Of a stretch of DNA of 64,000 nucleotides, positions 1 through 8,800 are shown piece by piece. Position numbers and translations under genes: made by a program. Source of the DNA: Paenibacillus oralis (GTDB lineage: Bacteria; Bacillota; Bacilli; Paenibacillales; Paenibacillaceae); NCBI RefSeq assembly GCF_003863965.1, contig NZ_RRCN01000001.1, positions 5,414,304 to 5,478,303 of the forward strand, given 5' to 3'. The first letter of the stretch is position 1. Every line of letters begins with the position of its first letter. Below the pieces are notes generated by a model, which saw only the letters and a list, made by a program, of their open reading frames with translations, ran no database searches and was not told the origin of the DNA.

Positions 1-1095
1 AGAGGGACGCTGTACAGTAAAATCGTCGAGGAAATGAAAGCAAAAATCGCTTCAGGCGTGTATAAGGCCGATGATCAACTGCCGACGGAAGCGGAGTTGA
101 CCGAACGCTTTGGTGTCAGCCGGGTAACGAGCCGGCGGGCGCTGGAGGAGCTGGAGAAGGAAGGCTACATTTACCGGATTCAGGGCAGCGGCAGCTTCGT
201 CAAACCGTTAGGCCGGTTTCAGAAGGAACAAACCGCGCGGATCGGAAAAATGATTTCCCTCATTATCCCCGAGGAGGACGACCGGGGGACGATGGGCTAC
301 ATTCGCGGGGCTTCCGAATGGTTGAACAAGCACGGTTATTTTTTGAGCGTACACCAGAGCAATTATGACGACAGCAAGGAAAGGAACCTGCTGGATACGC
401 TGCCGCGGCGCGGGGCCTCGGCCCTCATTTATTACCCGCGGGCCCAGGGGAACTTCGACATTCTCCATAAACTGTCCCTGGAAGAGTACCCGATCGTGAT
501 GATTGATAAGCATTTTGAGAGCCTTTCGATCGGCAGCGTCGAATCGGACAATGTGGACGGCACGTATCAGGCCGTGTCCCATCTGACCAGGCTGGGCCAC
601 CGCAAGATCGGCTTTTTGTCCAGCGTTTCCCTGGAATCGACTTCCTCGGTACTCGACCGGTATTTCGGCTACTGCCAGGCGCTGAAGGATGCTGGCATCC
701 CGCTGGATTGCCGCTGGGTTCATTTGGACGGGAGAGCCACGATCGAGGAGCGGGGACGGGACCGCTTTTTTGAGGAACTGCTGGAATTGTACGTCAGCGA
801 GGGGGTGACCGCCGTCCAGGCGGAAAACGATCTCGTCGCCGCCAGTTTGCTGAACCGCTGCCTGGACGGCGGTCTGCGCGTGCCGGAGGACCTTTCCATC
901 ATCGGCTACGACAACAATCCGCTGACAGAGCATGTCGCCGTTCCGCTGACGACGGTCGGGCAAAATTTTTACGAAATCGGCCGCAAAGCGGCTGCCGTCG
1001 TGGTCGACTGGCTGGAGCACGCGGCGGTTTGCCGGAAGCGCCTCAAAATCCCCGTCAAGCTGGTTGAACGCGAATCCACGGCGAAAAGGGCTTAG
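1..1095 (+). CDS. GntR-type HTH / LacI-type sensor transcriptional regulator (5' end cut by window)
   Basis: The reading frame is open from base 1, and the residues before the first ATG (base 34) continue a typical GntR N-terminus, so the gene starts outside the window. A winged-helix GntR domain comes first, with the LPTEAELTERFGVSRVT helix-turn-helix and the GSGSFV wing. A periplasmic-binding-like sensor of the LacI/GalR type follows to the C-terminus, ending in the usual VERES motif. This is the architecture of AraR-type sugar regulators, which release DNA when a sugar binds. Its targets may lie upstream of the window; no operator for it is identified. The ligand is unknown. Confidence 0.88.
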   Translation, partial: RGTLYSKIVEEMKAKIASGVYKADDQLPTEAELTERFGVSRVTSRRALEELEKEGYIYRIQGSGSFVKPLGRFQKEQTARIGKMISLIIPEEDDRGTMGYIRGASEWLNKHGYFLSVHQSNYDDSKERNLLDTLPRRGASALIYYPRAQGNFDILHKLSLEEYPIVMIDKHFESLSIGSVESDNVDGTYQAVSHLTRLGHRKIGFLSSVSLESTSSVLDRYFGYCQALKDAGIPLDCRWVHLDGRATIEERGRDRFFEELLELYVSEGVTAVQAENDLVAASLLNRCLDGGLRVPEDLSIIGYDNNPLTEHVAVPLTTVGQNFYEIGRKAAAVVVDWLEHAAVCRKRLKIPVKLVERESTAKRA

Positions 1096-1360
1096 CAGTC
1101 GAGAAGAAATCGATGAACCTTTATTCAGATTATGGAAGGATAATATCAGGACATACTCAAAATTTGTGGGGAACAGTTATTCCTACTGAACTCCATTATC
1201 GTCTCCCAAACCAATACATGATTGTTGAATCTAATAGTTGCAAAAGATACAGTTACTTATCCGGAAATATTGCCATAGTTTCGATAGACGTTTTTCTTAT
1301 ACGTAAATTTTCGAAAACCATAAAACTCAACTATATAAACAGCACTTCCCCCGGATTCGA

Positions 1361-1389
1361 TTGACTGAAATCGTATACAATGCTACAAT
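1361..1389 (+). promoter_or_regulatory. Sigma-A promoter of the LacI-fusion regulator gene
   Basis: TTGACT at 1361-1366 and TACAAT at 1384-1389 are separated by exactly 17 bases. The start codon is at 1433. The TTTACGTAAA palindrome lies just after the -10 box, where a bound repressor would block initiation, so autoregulation is likely. Confidence 0.8.
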
Positions 1390-1398
1390 TTTTTTATA

Positions 1399-1412
1399 AA
1401 TTTACGTAAATT
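1399..1412. promoter_or_regulatory. Palindromic operator, copy 1 (AATTTACGTAAATT)
   Basis: A perfect 14-base palindrome with core TTTACGTAAA lies immediately downstream of the -10 box of the regulator gene. The same core occurs at 3431-3440 and 3513-3522, and with one mismatch at 1298-1307. The central CG and dyad symmetry fit a LacI-family operator, so the LacI fusion protein encoded at 1433 is the obvious candidate binder (inference). Confidence 0.7.
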
Positions 1413-1432
1413 CATGGGTGGGGGTGTGAGAA

Positions 1433-3439
1433 TTGGCGACAATTAAAGAGATAGCTAAGGAAGCCGGCGTGTCGATAGCCACGGTTTCCCATGTGATTAA
1501 TAAAACGAGATACGTAAGTCCCGAGCTGGTGGAAAAAGTGGAAGGCGTCATCAAGCAATTGGGCTACGACAAGAAAATCGCGGTTGCCGGCAATAAGTTC
1601 AGAATCGGCAAAAAATCGGAGATCGCCCTGCTCCTGCCGGGATTGTCGGGGACGCTTTTTTCCCAGCTGGCATCGGCGATTTCATCCTGTTTGACCGAGC
1701 GGGGTTATAGTTTAACGGTCTATTTCCATCATGACGACGTGACGCTGGAGAAGAACATCATTACCAACATTCTGAACAACAAGCGGATCGCGGGTCTGAT
1801 CATCGTGCCGGCCAGCACGGAGGCGAAGCAGTTCCAGAAGCTTAAGCAGCAGCAGATTCCGTTTCTGTTCCTGGACCGCAAGGTTGATCTCAAGGGCGTC
1901 GGCTCGGTGCTGGCGGACAGCAGGGAAGGGATTTACAGAGGCTGCATCCATCTGTTGAAATCGGGACATGAGGAAATCGCCTTGATCATCGAAAAAGGGG
2001 ATTTTTCCAGTGTCGAAGACCGGTTGGAAGGCTATCGCGAAGCGCTTCGTTCCTACAAAATTCCGTTTCGTGAAGAGCTATTGATCGAAGTGGAGCAAAA
2101 CCGGCTGGAAGATTTCGAAAAAGGGATCAAAGAGGTTTGGGGCCAGCATAAAAATCCGACCTTTGTGGCCAGCGGCAACCGGATCACCTTAAATTTGCTG
2201 CGGGTGTTGAACAAACTGGGGCTGGAATGGCCGGCCGACGTTTCGGTGATCGGGTTCGGCGATGAGGAATGGTCGGAAATCATCAATCCGCCGCTGACGA
2301 TGCTGAAGCAGGACACGAAGCAAATGGCTATGGAAGCGGTTGCGATGCTGGTGGACAAAATCGATCACGGTCCGGGCGAGTCCCGGGAAATCAAGGTTCC
2401 GATGGCGTTTTCAATTCAGAAGTCGACCCAGGTGATCGGCAAGGGGCCGTTTGGTGAAAAGCCGGTTTCTCCCGATGAATTGACGTTGTCCAAGGAAGAG
2501 GTTGAAAAATTGACGGCAGGCAGCTATAAAGTCGGCATCTCTTTCCATTATGGCGGCACGGCGTGGACAAGACTATACGAAAACGGGATCCGCCATGTGT
2601 TGGACCAATACGGCATTTCCATTATTTCCATTACTAATGCCGGTTTTGACCCTAATCTGCAGGTCACGCAACTCGAAGGCTTGCGCATGCAAAAACCGGA
2701 TGCGATTATCGCGATCCCGGTCGACGATGAGCTGACCGCCAAGAAGTTCAATAACATCTCGGAGGAAACGAAGCTGATCTTTATGAGCCATGTGCCGGAG
2801 GGGATGACGAAAGACCAGTATTCCTGCTGCGTTTCGGTCAATGAACGGGAGAACGGCCAAAATGCGGCGCTCCTGCTCGGCAATTATTTTAAAAATAAGC
2901 AGAACGTCAAGATCGGCTTCATCGGGCATGGCGCTCCGTTTTACGGCACGCATTTAAGGGATGCCGTGGCCAACGATACGATCCGCAGCAATTTCCGCAA
3001 TATTGAAATCGTTGATGAGCAGTATTTTTACCAAATCGAGAAAACGTACGACGTTTGTAAAGAAATGCTCAAGCGACACCCGGAAATTCAAGGCCTGTAC
3101 ATTTCTTGGGACAGACCGGCGCTGGAGGCGATCAAGGCTTTGAAGGAGCTGAAGCGGGAGGATGTGGCCGTCTTCACCTTCGATCTCGACACGGAAATCG
3201 CCACGTATTTGGCTAAAGAAGAAATGGTGAAGGGACTTTCAACGCAGCGGCCATACGATCAGGGGGTCGCGGTAGGTTTGGCGACCGCCAAGGCCTTGCT
3301 GGGCCGTGATGAGCATAAGTATATCGGCGTACCGCCTTATATCGTCGAATCGAAAAATCTGTTGAAGGCTTGGAAAAATATTGTATTGGAACCGGCTCCA
3401 GCGGAGATTGAGGATTTAATTCTTAAGAAATTTACGTAA
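1433..3439 (+). CDS. LacI-family regulator fused to a second sugar-binding (Peripla_BP_4-like) domain
   Basis: The start is a TTG at 1433 after a G-rich Shine-Dalgarno stretch. Residues 1-30 form a LacI helix-turn-helix (TIKEIAKEAGVSIATVSHVIN). Residues about 60-335 are a LacI-type sensor. Residues about 360-640 form a second periplasmic-binding-protein-like domain beginning KVGISFHYGG, of the RbsB/Peripla_BP_4 type. At 668 residues it is about twice the usual LacI length. There is no signal peptide, so both domains are cytosolic. The stop codon overlaps an operator, and the transporter genes follow on the same strand. Likely role: a two-ligand or two-sensor repressor of the adjacent RbsBAC-type transporter (inference). 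The ligand is unknown. Confidence 0.85.
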   Translation: MATIKEIAKEAGVSIATVSHVINKTRYVSPELVEKVEGVIKQLGYDKKIAVAGNKFRIGKKSEIALLLPGLSGTLFSQLASAISSCLTERGYSLTVYFHHDDVTLEKNIITNILNNKRIAGLIIVPASTEAKQFQKLKQQQIPFLFLDRKVDLKGVGSVLADSREGIYRGCIHLLKSGHEEIALIIEKGDFSSVEDRLEGYREALRSYKIPFREELLIEVEQNRLEDFEKGIKEVWGQHKNPTFVASGNRITLNLLRVLNKLGLEWPADVSVIGFGDEEWSEIINPPLTMLKQDTKQMAMEAVAMLVDKIDHGPGESREIKVPMAFSIQKSTQVIGKGPFGEKPVSPDELTLSKEEVEKLTAGSYKVGISFHYGGTAWTRLYENGIRHVLDQYGISIISITNAGFDPNLQVTQLEGLRMQKPDAIIAIPVDDELTAKKFNNISEETKLIFMSHVPEGMTKDQYSCCVSVNERENGQNAALLLGNYFKNKQNVKIGFIGHGAPFYGTHLRDAVANDTIRSNFRNIEIVDEQYFYQIEKTYDVCKEMLKRHPEIQGLYISWDRPALEAIKALKELKREDVAVFTFDLDTEIATYLAKEEMVKGLSTQRPYDQGVAVGLATAKALLGRDEHKYIGVPPYIVESKNLLKAWKNIVLEPAPAEIEDLILKKFT

Positions 3440-3441
3440 AT
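3430..3441. promoter_or_regulatory. Palindromic operator, copy 2
   Basis: ATTTACGTAAAT is a perfect 12-base palindrome overlapping the stop codon of the LacI-fusion gene, about 80 bases upstream of copy 3. The phase between the two copies (82 bases between equivalent positions) is close to eight helical turns and would allow repression by looping (inference). Confidence 0.65.
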
Positions 3442-3483
3442 AAAATTAATAACTATTTTTTATTTAAAAATTCGACAAAATAT

Positions 3484-3513
3484 TTGACATCACCCAGCCT
3501 CTTATGATACATT
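3484..3513 (+). promoter_or_regulatory. Promoter of the sugar ABC transporter operon, with operator
   Basis: TTGACA at 3484-3489 and TACATT at 3508-3513 have an 18-base spacer. The third TTTACGTAAA operator at 3513-3522 begins at the last base of the -10 box, so binding there should block transcription directly. Confidence 0.7.
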
Positions 3514-3522
3514 TTACGTAAA
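3513..3522. promoter_or_regulatory. Palindromic operator, copy 3 (TTTACGTAAA)
   Basis: This exact 10-base palindrome abuts the -10 element of the transporter promoter. It is identical to the cores at 1401-1410 and 3431-3440. Confidence 0.7.
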
Positions 3523-3527
3523 GAAAT

Positions 3528-3541
3528 TGAAAGCGGTTTAT
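3528..3541. promoter_or_regulatory. Candidate cre (CcpA) site
   Basis: TGAAAGCGGTTTAT matches the consensus TGWAANCGNTNWCA at 12 of 14 positions; only the last two bases differ. It lies just downstream of the transporter promoter, the usual place for CcpA roadblock repression of sugar genes. It was assigned by eye only. Confidence 0.5.
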
Positions 3542-3616
3542 TCGACGGAAACAGCGCGCACCGGATCGACCGCAGACGTTCTTTATCACTAAATCATCAT
3601 AGGGGGCTGGTTTATT

Positions 3617-4603
3617 GTGAAAAAGCATTTTTTTAAGTTTTCCTTGATAGCGCTTACTGTTCTGGCTCTATCGGCTTGCGGCAACGGGAAAGGAACCGAG
3701 GCGGGAAATCAAGCGGGGAGCGGCAATGGCGGAGGCAAGGACGGGACGTACAGCTTTGCCTTCTTGACGAACACGCAGAACAATACGTTTCAAACGGCGA
3801 TGAATGATACCTTCGAGAGATTGGCGAAAGAGAAAGGCTACAAATATACGATGCTCGACCCGGACTATGATCTGAACAAGCAAATCAATCAAATGTCGGA
3901 CGCGGCCAACCAGGGCTTTGACGCCGTGTTCGTTATCCCGGTCGATTCCGCGGGGATCCGTCAGGGGCTGGAAGCGATGCATGATCGCAACATTCCGGTG
4001 TTCAACGTCGACACGGCCGTCATTAAAGAGGATAGAGACCTCGTGAAAAGCATCATCGCCACCGACGCTTACATGGCCGGCAAACTGATGGGCGAGCAGA
4101 TGGTGAAAGACTATCCGGACGGCGCCCAAATCGCCATCTTGGATTTCCCTTCCAATGAAAGCTGCGTGCAGCGGGTAGCGGGCTTTATGGACGGTCTCGG
4201 CGAAAACGCCTCCAAATTTAAAATCGTAGCCCAACAGGACGGCAAGGCGGCGCTGGATGCCTCGCTGCCGATCGCGGAAGATATTATCCAGGCGAATGCC
4301 GACATCGACGCATTTTTTGCGATCAACGACCCTTCGGCTTTGGGCGTAGCGGCGGCGATTAAGGCCAGCGGCAGAACGGATATCGGCGTGTACTCCATCG
4401 ATGCGTCTCCGGACGGCAAAGCCGCTTTGCTCGACGGTTCGTTCACGGCGGTTTCGGCCCAAGTGCCGATTCAAATCGCCGAAACTTCCTTCAATATGGC
4501 GGTCGATTATTTGCAGGGTAAGGAGATTAAACAGGAAGTGCTGCTGCCTTCTCATATCGTAACGAAGGAAATGGCCGAGGAAACCGCCGGCAAATGGCAA
4601 TAA
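3617..4603 (+). CDS. Sugar ABC transporter substrate-binding lipoprotein (RbsB type)
   Basis: The start is a GTG at 3617 behind AGGGGG at 3601. Residues 1-20 are a lipoprotein signal peptide ending in LSAC, with Cys21 as the lipid-anchored residue. A low-complexity Gly/Asn linker follows, then a Peripla_BP_4 (ribose/galactose-binding type) domain to residue 328. It should capture a sugar outside the membrane and deliver it to the permease and ATPase encoded just downstream. A strong intrinsic hairpin separates it from the ATPase gene, which would give excess binding protein. The specific sugar cannot be read from the sequence. Confidence 0.9.
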   Translation: MKKHFFKFSLIALTVLALSACGNGKGTEAGNQAGSGNGGGKDGTYSFAFLTNTQNNTFQTAMNDTFERLAKEKGYKYTMLDPDYDLNKQINQMSDAANQGFDAVFVIPVDSAGIRQGLEAMHDRNIPVFNVDTAVIKEDRDLVKSIIATDAYMAGKLMGEQMVKDYPDGAQIAILDFPSNESCVQRVAGFMDGLGENASKFKIVAQQDGKAALDASLPIAEDIIQANADIDAFFAINDPSALGVAAAIKASGRTDIGVYSIDASPDGKAALLDGSFTAVSAQVPIQIAETSFNMAVDYLQGKEIKQEVLLPSHIVTKEMAEETAGKWQ

Positions 4604-4610
4604 GCCCCTT

Positions 4611-4647
4611 AATTAGAATGCAAGCGTCCCTTGCATTCTAATTTTTT
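4611..4647 (+). terminator. Intra-operon intrinsic terminator / mRNA-stabilising hairpin
   Basis: A perfect 14-base stem (4611-4624 with 4630-4643) has a 5-base loop and is followed by a run of T to 4647. It sits between the binding-protein gene and the ATPase gene, which has no promoter I can see. Partial readthrough would make the lipoprotein more abundant than the membrane components. Confidence 0.85.
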
Positions 4648-4678
4648 CAAGAAGATACCGCTTCGGAGGTGAGCAACC

Positions 4679-6169
4679 ATGGCAGATAATCTGCTGGAGA
4701 TGCATGGGATCGCCAAAAGCTTCGGGGGCACCCATGCGCTTAAAGGGATCGATTTTGAGCTGAAAGCCGGCGAGATCCATGCCTTGCTGGGCGAAAACGG
4801 CGCGGGCAAATCGACGCTGATCAAAATTTTGGGCGGCATCCACAAGCCGGACCGCGGACAAATCTTTATCGACGGGCAGGCCGCGGATATCGATAGCGTA
4901 CAAAGCGCAAGGGCTTACGGAATCGGCATCATTCACCAGGAAATCGTCCTCGTGCCTTATCTGAGCGTCGCCGAAAACATTTTTTTGGGGCGCGAGCCCG
5001 TCAACAAATGGGGGTTCAAGGACGAAAAACGGATGAAAAACGAGGCCAAGAGCATGATCGAGCGGCTTGGGCTAAACATCGACGTCACGACCTTGGTGGG
5101 GGAATTGACGGTGGCCCAGCAGCAGTTGATCGAAATCGTGAAGGCGATCTCTTTTAACGTGAAAATCCTGGTGATGGACGAGCCTACCTCCTCGCTGTCC
5201 GATGAGGAAGTGGGGCGCCTGTTCGTCACGATGGAGAAGCTGCGGCGGCAAAACGTAGGGATCATTTACATTTCGCACCGGCTGGAGGAATTGTTCAAAA
5301 TGGCGGACCGCATCACGGTCATCCGGGACGGCAGCTATGTCGGCACGAAGCGAACCTCGGACACCAACACGGAAGATTTGGTGGCGATGATGGTCGGCCG
5401 GGAGCTGGAAAGCTTCTATACCCGTACCTATTCCGTGCGGGACGAGGAAGTGCTGCGCGTTGAAGGGCTGTCCAGAGGGGGCGCGTTCGAGGACGTTTCC
5501 TTCCGGGTGCGCAAAGGCGAAATCCTCGGTTTCTCCGGCCTGGTGGGCGCGGGCAGAAGCGAGCTGATGCAAACCATTTTCGGCGCCTACCGGCATAACC
5601 GTGGACGGATTTATTTAAACGGTAAGGAAGTCAGCTTTAAAAACTGCAGCCAAGCCATCGCCAAGGGGATCGCCATGGTCCCGGAAGACCGTAAGGACCA
5701 GGGGCTGGTCCTCGAGAACTCGGTCGGCTTCAATCTGACGTTAACGAATCTGGATCAGTTGATGGGCAGCCGGTTTTTGATCAGCGAGAAAAAAAGAAGC
5801 GAACAGATCGGCAAATACGTAAGCGACCTGAATATTAAGACGGCTTCGGCGGACATCGAGGTGTCCAGCTTGTCGGGAGGCAACCAGCAGAAGGTGGTCA
5901 TCGCCAAATGGCTGGCCACGAATCCGCGGCTTTTGATCCTGGATGAGCCTACCCGCGGGGTCGATGTCGGCGCCAAATCGGAAATCTACGCGATCATCAA
6001 CCGGCTGGCCAATGAAGGGTTGGCGATTGTTATGGTCTCTTCCGATCTTCCGGAGATCATCAATATGTGCGACTCGGTGTGCGTAATGCGGAGCGGCAAG
6101 CTGGTGGCGCAATTAAACCGGGAGGAGCTGTCCCAGGAAAATATTATGCGCTATGCGACAGGAGGATGA
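4679..6169 (+). CDS. Sugar ABC transporter ATP-binding protein, two ABC domains (RbsA/MglA type)
   Basis: The start is the ATG at 4679 after GGAGGTGAG. The first ABC domain has Walker A GENGAGKST (residues 38-46), a LTVAQQQ signature and Walker B ILVMDEPTS. The second has the degenerate Walker A GLVGAGRSE usual for this family, signature LSGGNQQK and Walker B LLILDEPTRGVD. At 496 residues it is full length for the RbsA/MglA/XylG group. It powers sugar import with the permease at 6177 and the lipoprotein at 3617. Its last codons overlap the ribosome binding site of the permease gene, which suggests translational coupling. Confidence 0.92.
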   Translation: MADNLLEMHGIAKSFGGTHALKGIDFELKAGEIHALLGENGAGKSTLIKILGGIHKPDRGQIFIDGQAADIDSVQSARAYGIGIIHQEIVLVPYLSVAENIFLGREPVNKWGFKDEKRMKNEAKSMIERLGLNIDVTTLVGELTVAQQQLIEIVKAISFNVKILVMDEPTSSLSDEEVGRLFVTMEKLRRQNVGIIYISHRLEELFKMADRITVIRDGSYVGTKRTSDTNTEDLVAMMVGRELESFYTRTYSVRDEEVLRVEGLSRGGAFEDVSFRVRKGEILGFSGLVGAGRSELMQTIFGAYRHNRGRIYLNGKEVSFKNCSQAIAKGIAMVPEDRKDQGLVLENSVGFNLTLTNLDQLMGSRFLISEKKRSEQIGKYVSDLNIKTASADIEVSSLSGGNQQKVVIAKWLATNPRLLILDEPTRGVDVGAKSEIYAIINRLANEGLAIVMVSSDLPEIINMCDSVCVMRSGKLVAQLNREELSQENIMRYATGG

Positions 6170-6176
6170 GAAAACG

Positions 6177-7157
6177 ATGAGCACAAAAAATAGCGCCCTT
6201 ACAGCGATGTTCAAAAGCAATATCGGCATTATATTCGTATTGTTGATTTTATGCGTGGTATTATCGATCGTATCGCCGGTGTTCCTGACGACGGAAAATT
6301 TGATCACGGTGCTGCGGCAGGTTTCCAATAACGTTTTCCTCGCGCTCGGCATGACGTTGGTCATGATTCTTGGCGGGATCGACCTCTCGGTCGGTGCCAT
6401 TGTGGCCGTTTCCGGGACGCTGACCGTTGGTTTTATGGTGAATAACGGCATTCCGATGCCCGTGGCGATTTTGCTGGGGATTGTCATCGGCACGTTGCTT
6501 GGATTTTTTAACGGGGTCATCATCACCCAATTTAAGCTGCCCGCATTTATCGTGACGCTGGCGACGATGAACATCGCCCAGGGGATCGCTTATATTTACA
6601 GCGGCGGGCGGTCGGCCCGGATCACCAACGACGCATACACCCAGTTGGGGACAGGGAAGCTGTTCGGTTTTTTGCCTCTGCCGGTGCTATACATGGTTAT
6701 TTTGATCGTGATCTTTATCGTGCTGTTGAACAAAACGAAGTTCGGAACGAACATTTTTGCGATTGGCGGCAACCGGGAAGCGGCCCGTCTCTCGGGCGTG
6801 CGCATCAAGAAGGTGGAGATTGCGGTGTATACGCTGGCCGGTCTGCTCTCCGCATTGGCTGGGATCGTGCTCTCGGCGAGAATGTATTCGGGCCAGCCAT
6901 CGGTAGGTCAGGGCTATGAAATGGATGCCATCGCGGCCTGCGTGCTGGGCGGCGTGTCCATGGCCGGTGGACGGGGCCGCATCAGCGGAACGATTTTCGG
7001 CGTGATGATCATCGGTGTCGTGAGCAACGGTTTGAACCTAATGGGGGTCAGCTCGTTTTGGCAGCTGCTGGTCAAAGGCTTGATTATTTTAATCGCCGTC
7101 CTGATCGACGCCCAGAAGGGCAAAAAGCTGCCGTTCTCCTTCAAATTTGCCAAATAA
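6177..7157 (+). CDS. Sugar ABC transporter permease (RbsC type)
   Basis: A longer frame opens at 6153, but the ATG at 6177 has GGAGGATGAG at the right distance and gives the usual MSTKN-type N-terminus, so I use it. The 326-residue protein is a hydrophobic BPD_transp_2 permease with many membrane helices and the family motifs GGIDLSVGAIVA and GNREAARLSGV. It forms the channel of the RbsBAC-type importer. The ribosome binding site lies inside the end of the ATPase gene. Confidence 0.92.
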   Translation: MSTKNSALTAMFKSNIGIIFVLLILCVVLSIVSPVFLTTENLITVLRQVSNNVFLALGMTLVMILGGIDLSVGAIVAVSGTLTVGFMVNNGIPMPVAILLGIVIGTLLGFFNGVIITQFKLPAFIVTLATMNIAQGIAYIYSGGRSARITNDAYTQLGTGKLFGFLPLPVLYMVILIVIFIVLLNKTKFGTNIFAIGGNREAARLSGVRIKKVEIAVYTLAGLLSALAGIVLSARMYSGQPSVGQGYEMDAIAACVLGGVSMAGGRGRISGTIFGVMIIGVVSNGLNLMGVSSFWQLLVKGLIILIAVLIDAQKGKKLPFSFKFAK

Positions 7158-7196
7158 ATCGCAGCATCAGACCAACCAAGGAAAGAGGTTTTGACT

Positions 7197-8630
7197 ATGG
7201 ACACAACAGCGCAAGCATTTAAATATAAGTTCCCCATCATGCTAAACAATCCAGACCATCTGCCGAGAAAAAACGAGCCGGTGATCACCAAGCTGAATTT
7301 CTCCGATTACCGGGTTCACCCAGGCAGCCTTGAACTGTATGACGACGAGCACCGTAAAGTTCCTTTTCAACTCGCGGATGTGATTCTTGACGGGGAATAT
7401 ATCCGGGAAGCGTCGATCGTTTACATGGTCAGCATGGACAAACTGGTCGCCACGTATTGGCTGTATGCCGGCGAAAATCCGGTTGCTAAGGCCAAGGCGT
7501 TTACGGGCATTCAGCAGCTCGACCCCGTGCAGGCGGACGGCTTCCGCAGATTGGACACCGGTTATTATATCTTGGAGCTGTGCTCCGGCACCGCCGACGG
7601 CACTTCCTACGGGAAATGGGGCATCCGGTATTTCGAAGCCAAGGAAGAACGGAAGAATTTAATTAAGGATTACTCCAATGCGATCGGGGGATTTTACGGT
7701 CCTTTCTTCACCCCGAAAAACGGGCTGATCAATCCGCCGGAGCACACGAAGGTGGAATACGTGGTCGAGGCCGAAGGCCCGATCTACTGCCGGTACCGCA
7801 TGAACGGCCAAGTGCCTGACGGTTTGGACGAAAATTTGCAAGGGAAAAAGTTTTCGGTGATCTGGGAGTTTTTCTACAATTCACCCTGGTTCCGCCGAAA
7901 ATACGAGGTCGACGATTTCTCTACCACAGTGGACGGCATTCCGGTCGTCAATAAAATTACGGTCGGGGACGAATTCGAGAGCGGGCAAGGCAACCGGGTA
8001 TTTACATCCTTCGCTTCTTACGGGGGCACGTATTACCGGGAAGGCGACCTGTACGCCAATATTTTGTCGGACGGCGTTCACCGGCTGCTGGCGGACGCGG
8101 ACAAGCTGGGGAACGACAAGCTGAAGCAGTACAAGGAAAGCATCGGGGAGAACATCAACGAGGTGTCCTGGGATTACTTCTGGCGTATCTTTTGCATCCA
8201 GGACGGGATTTTGACGCCGGAGGAAATCAAGGCGCATATTGCCGAGATCATTCCCGAATCCCATAAACAAGTGCATCAAGGCGAGCGGAACGAACAGGTG
8301 CTGTATCAAAAAACAGTAGACGTCAACAGCGCGCCCGAGCAAACCATTTTCCCGCTGAGCGCCAACAAAACCGCCGAGCTTAACGATGAAACCGGCTATG
8401 CCATGGTGTGGTACACGAGTGAGGTCGTATCGCGTTACCAAATCGTGCAGCGCAGTGATTCCGGCTGGGTGAACTGGGGCACGAACGGGGAAAACGAACA
8501 TCCCGAGCTGCCGACCGGCTCGACGATTTATACGGCCTACGGCAAGTTTGCGGACTGGGAGAAGCAGGCGGATACGATGGAAAAAAACATCGATTCCAAG
8601 CAAGGCCTGGCGCAAATGATAAACGATTAA
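7197..8630 (+). CDS. Conserved protein of unknown function in the sugar transporter operon
   Basis: The ATG at 7197 is preceded by AGAGG with an 8-base spacer; the in-frame TTG at 7191 is less likely. The 477-residue product has no signal peptide and no membrane helix. It is rich in aromatic and acidic residues and looks beta-rich throughout. Its N-terminal part resembles in style the beta-rich domain of YetA/exo-rhamnogalacturonan-lyase-like proteins, but I cannot confirm this. It lies 39 bases after the permease gene and ahead of a strong terminator, so it is the last gene of the transporter operon. It may process the imported sugar inside the cell (inference). I do not recognise a catalytic motif. 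Confidence 0.75.
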   Translation: MDTTAQAFKYKFPIMLNNPDHLPRKNEPVITKLNFSDYRVHPGSLELYDDEHRKVPFQLADVILDGEYIREASIVYMVSMDKLVATYWLYAGENPVAKAKAFTGIQQLDPVQADGFRRLDTGYYILELCSGTADGTSYGKWGIRYFEAKEERKNLIKDYSNAIGGFYGPFFTPKNGLINPPEHTKVEYVVEAEGPIYCRYRMNGQVPDGLDENLQGKKFSVIWEFFYNSPWFRRKYEVDDFSTTVDGIPVVNKITVGDEFESGQGNRVFTSFASYGGTYYREGDLYANILSDGVHRLLADADKLGNDKLKQYKESIGENINEVSWDYFWRIFCIQDGILTPEEIKAHIAEIIPESHKQVHQGERNEQVLYQKTVDVNSAPEQTIFPLSANKTAELNDETGYAMVWYTSEVVSRYQIVQRSDSGWVNWGTNGENEHPELPTGSTIYTAYGKFADWEKQADTMEKNIDSKQGLAQMIND

Positions 8631-8690
8631 GCGGCAAAGTAACGTCAAAAATCACCGCTCTCATAAGGGGCCGAGTTGCGAAAGACCGTA

Positions 8691-8736
8691 AATCGCGAGT
8701 TGCATGGGGAAGCCAACCTGACTCGCGATTTTTTTT
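8691..8736 (+). terminator. Intrinsic terminator of the sugar transporter operon
   Basis: AATCGCGAGT (8691-8700) pairs perfectly with ACTCGCGATT (8721-8730) and is followed by a T-tract to 8736. The loop is about 20 bases. Confidence 0.85.
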
Positions 8737-8800
8737 AAGATATAAGGGGGCGGGGCCGCTAAACGGGGGCGCAGCGTGCGGCCTTCGGCGAGAAGCCCGG

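Larger units (their letters stand above)
1096..1432. other. AT-rich intergenic region upstream of the LacI-fusion regulator
   Basis: The 337-base gap is clearly more AT-rich than its flanks. It contains the promoter at 1361-1389, a palindromic operator at 1399-1412 and a one-mismatch operator copy (TATACGTAAA) at 1298-1307. A short open frame at 1113-1364 has no convincing ribosome binding site and no recognisable protein features, so I do not call it a gene. Confidence 0.6.

Noticed and set aside
1113..1364. 83-residue open frame in the AT-rich gap
   Set aside because: No good ribosome binding site and no protein-like features; it runs into the promoter region of the next gene.
3668..4600. 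310-residue minus-strand open frame
   Set aside because: Antisense to the RbsB-type gene, His/Arg-rich shadow translation with no start signal.
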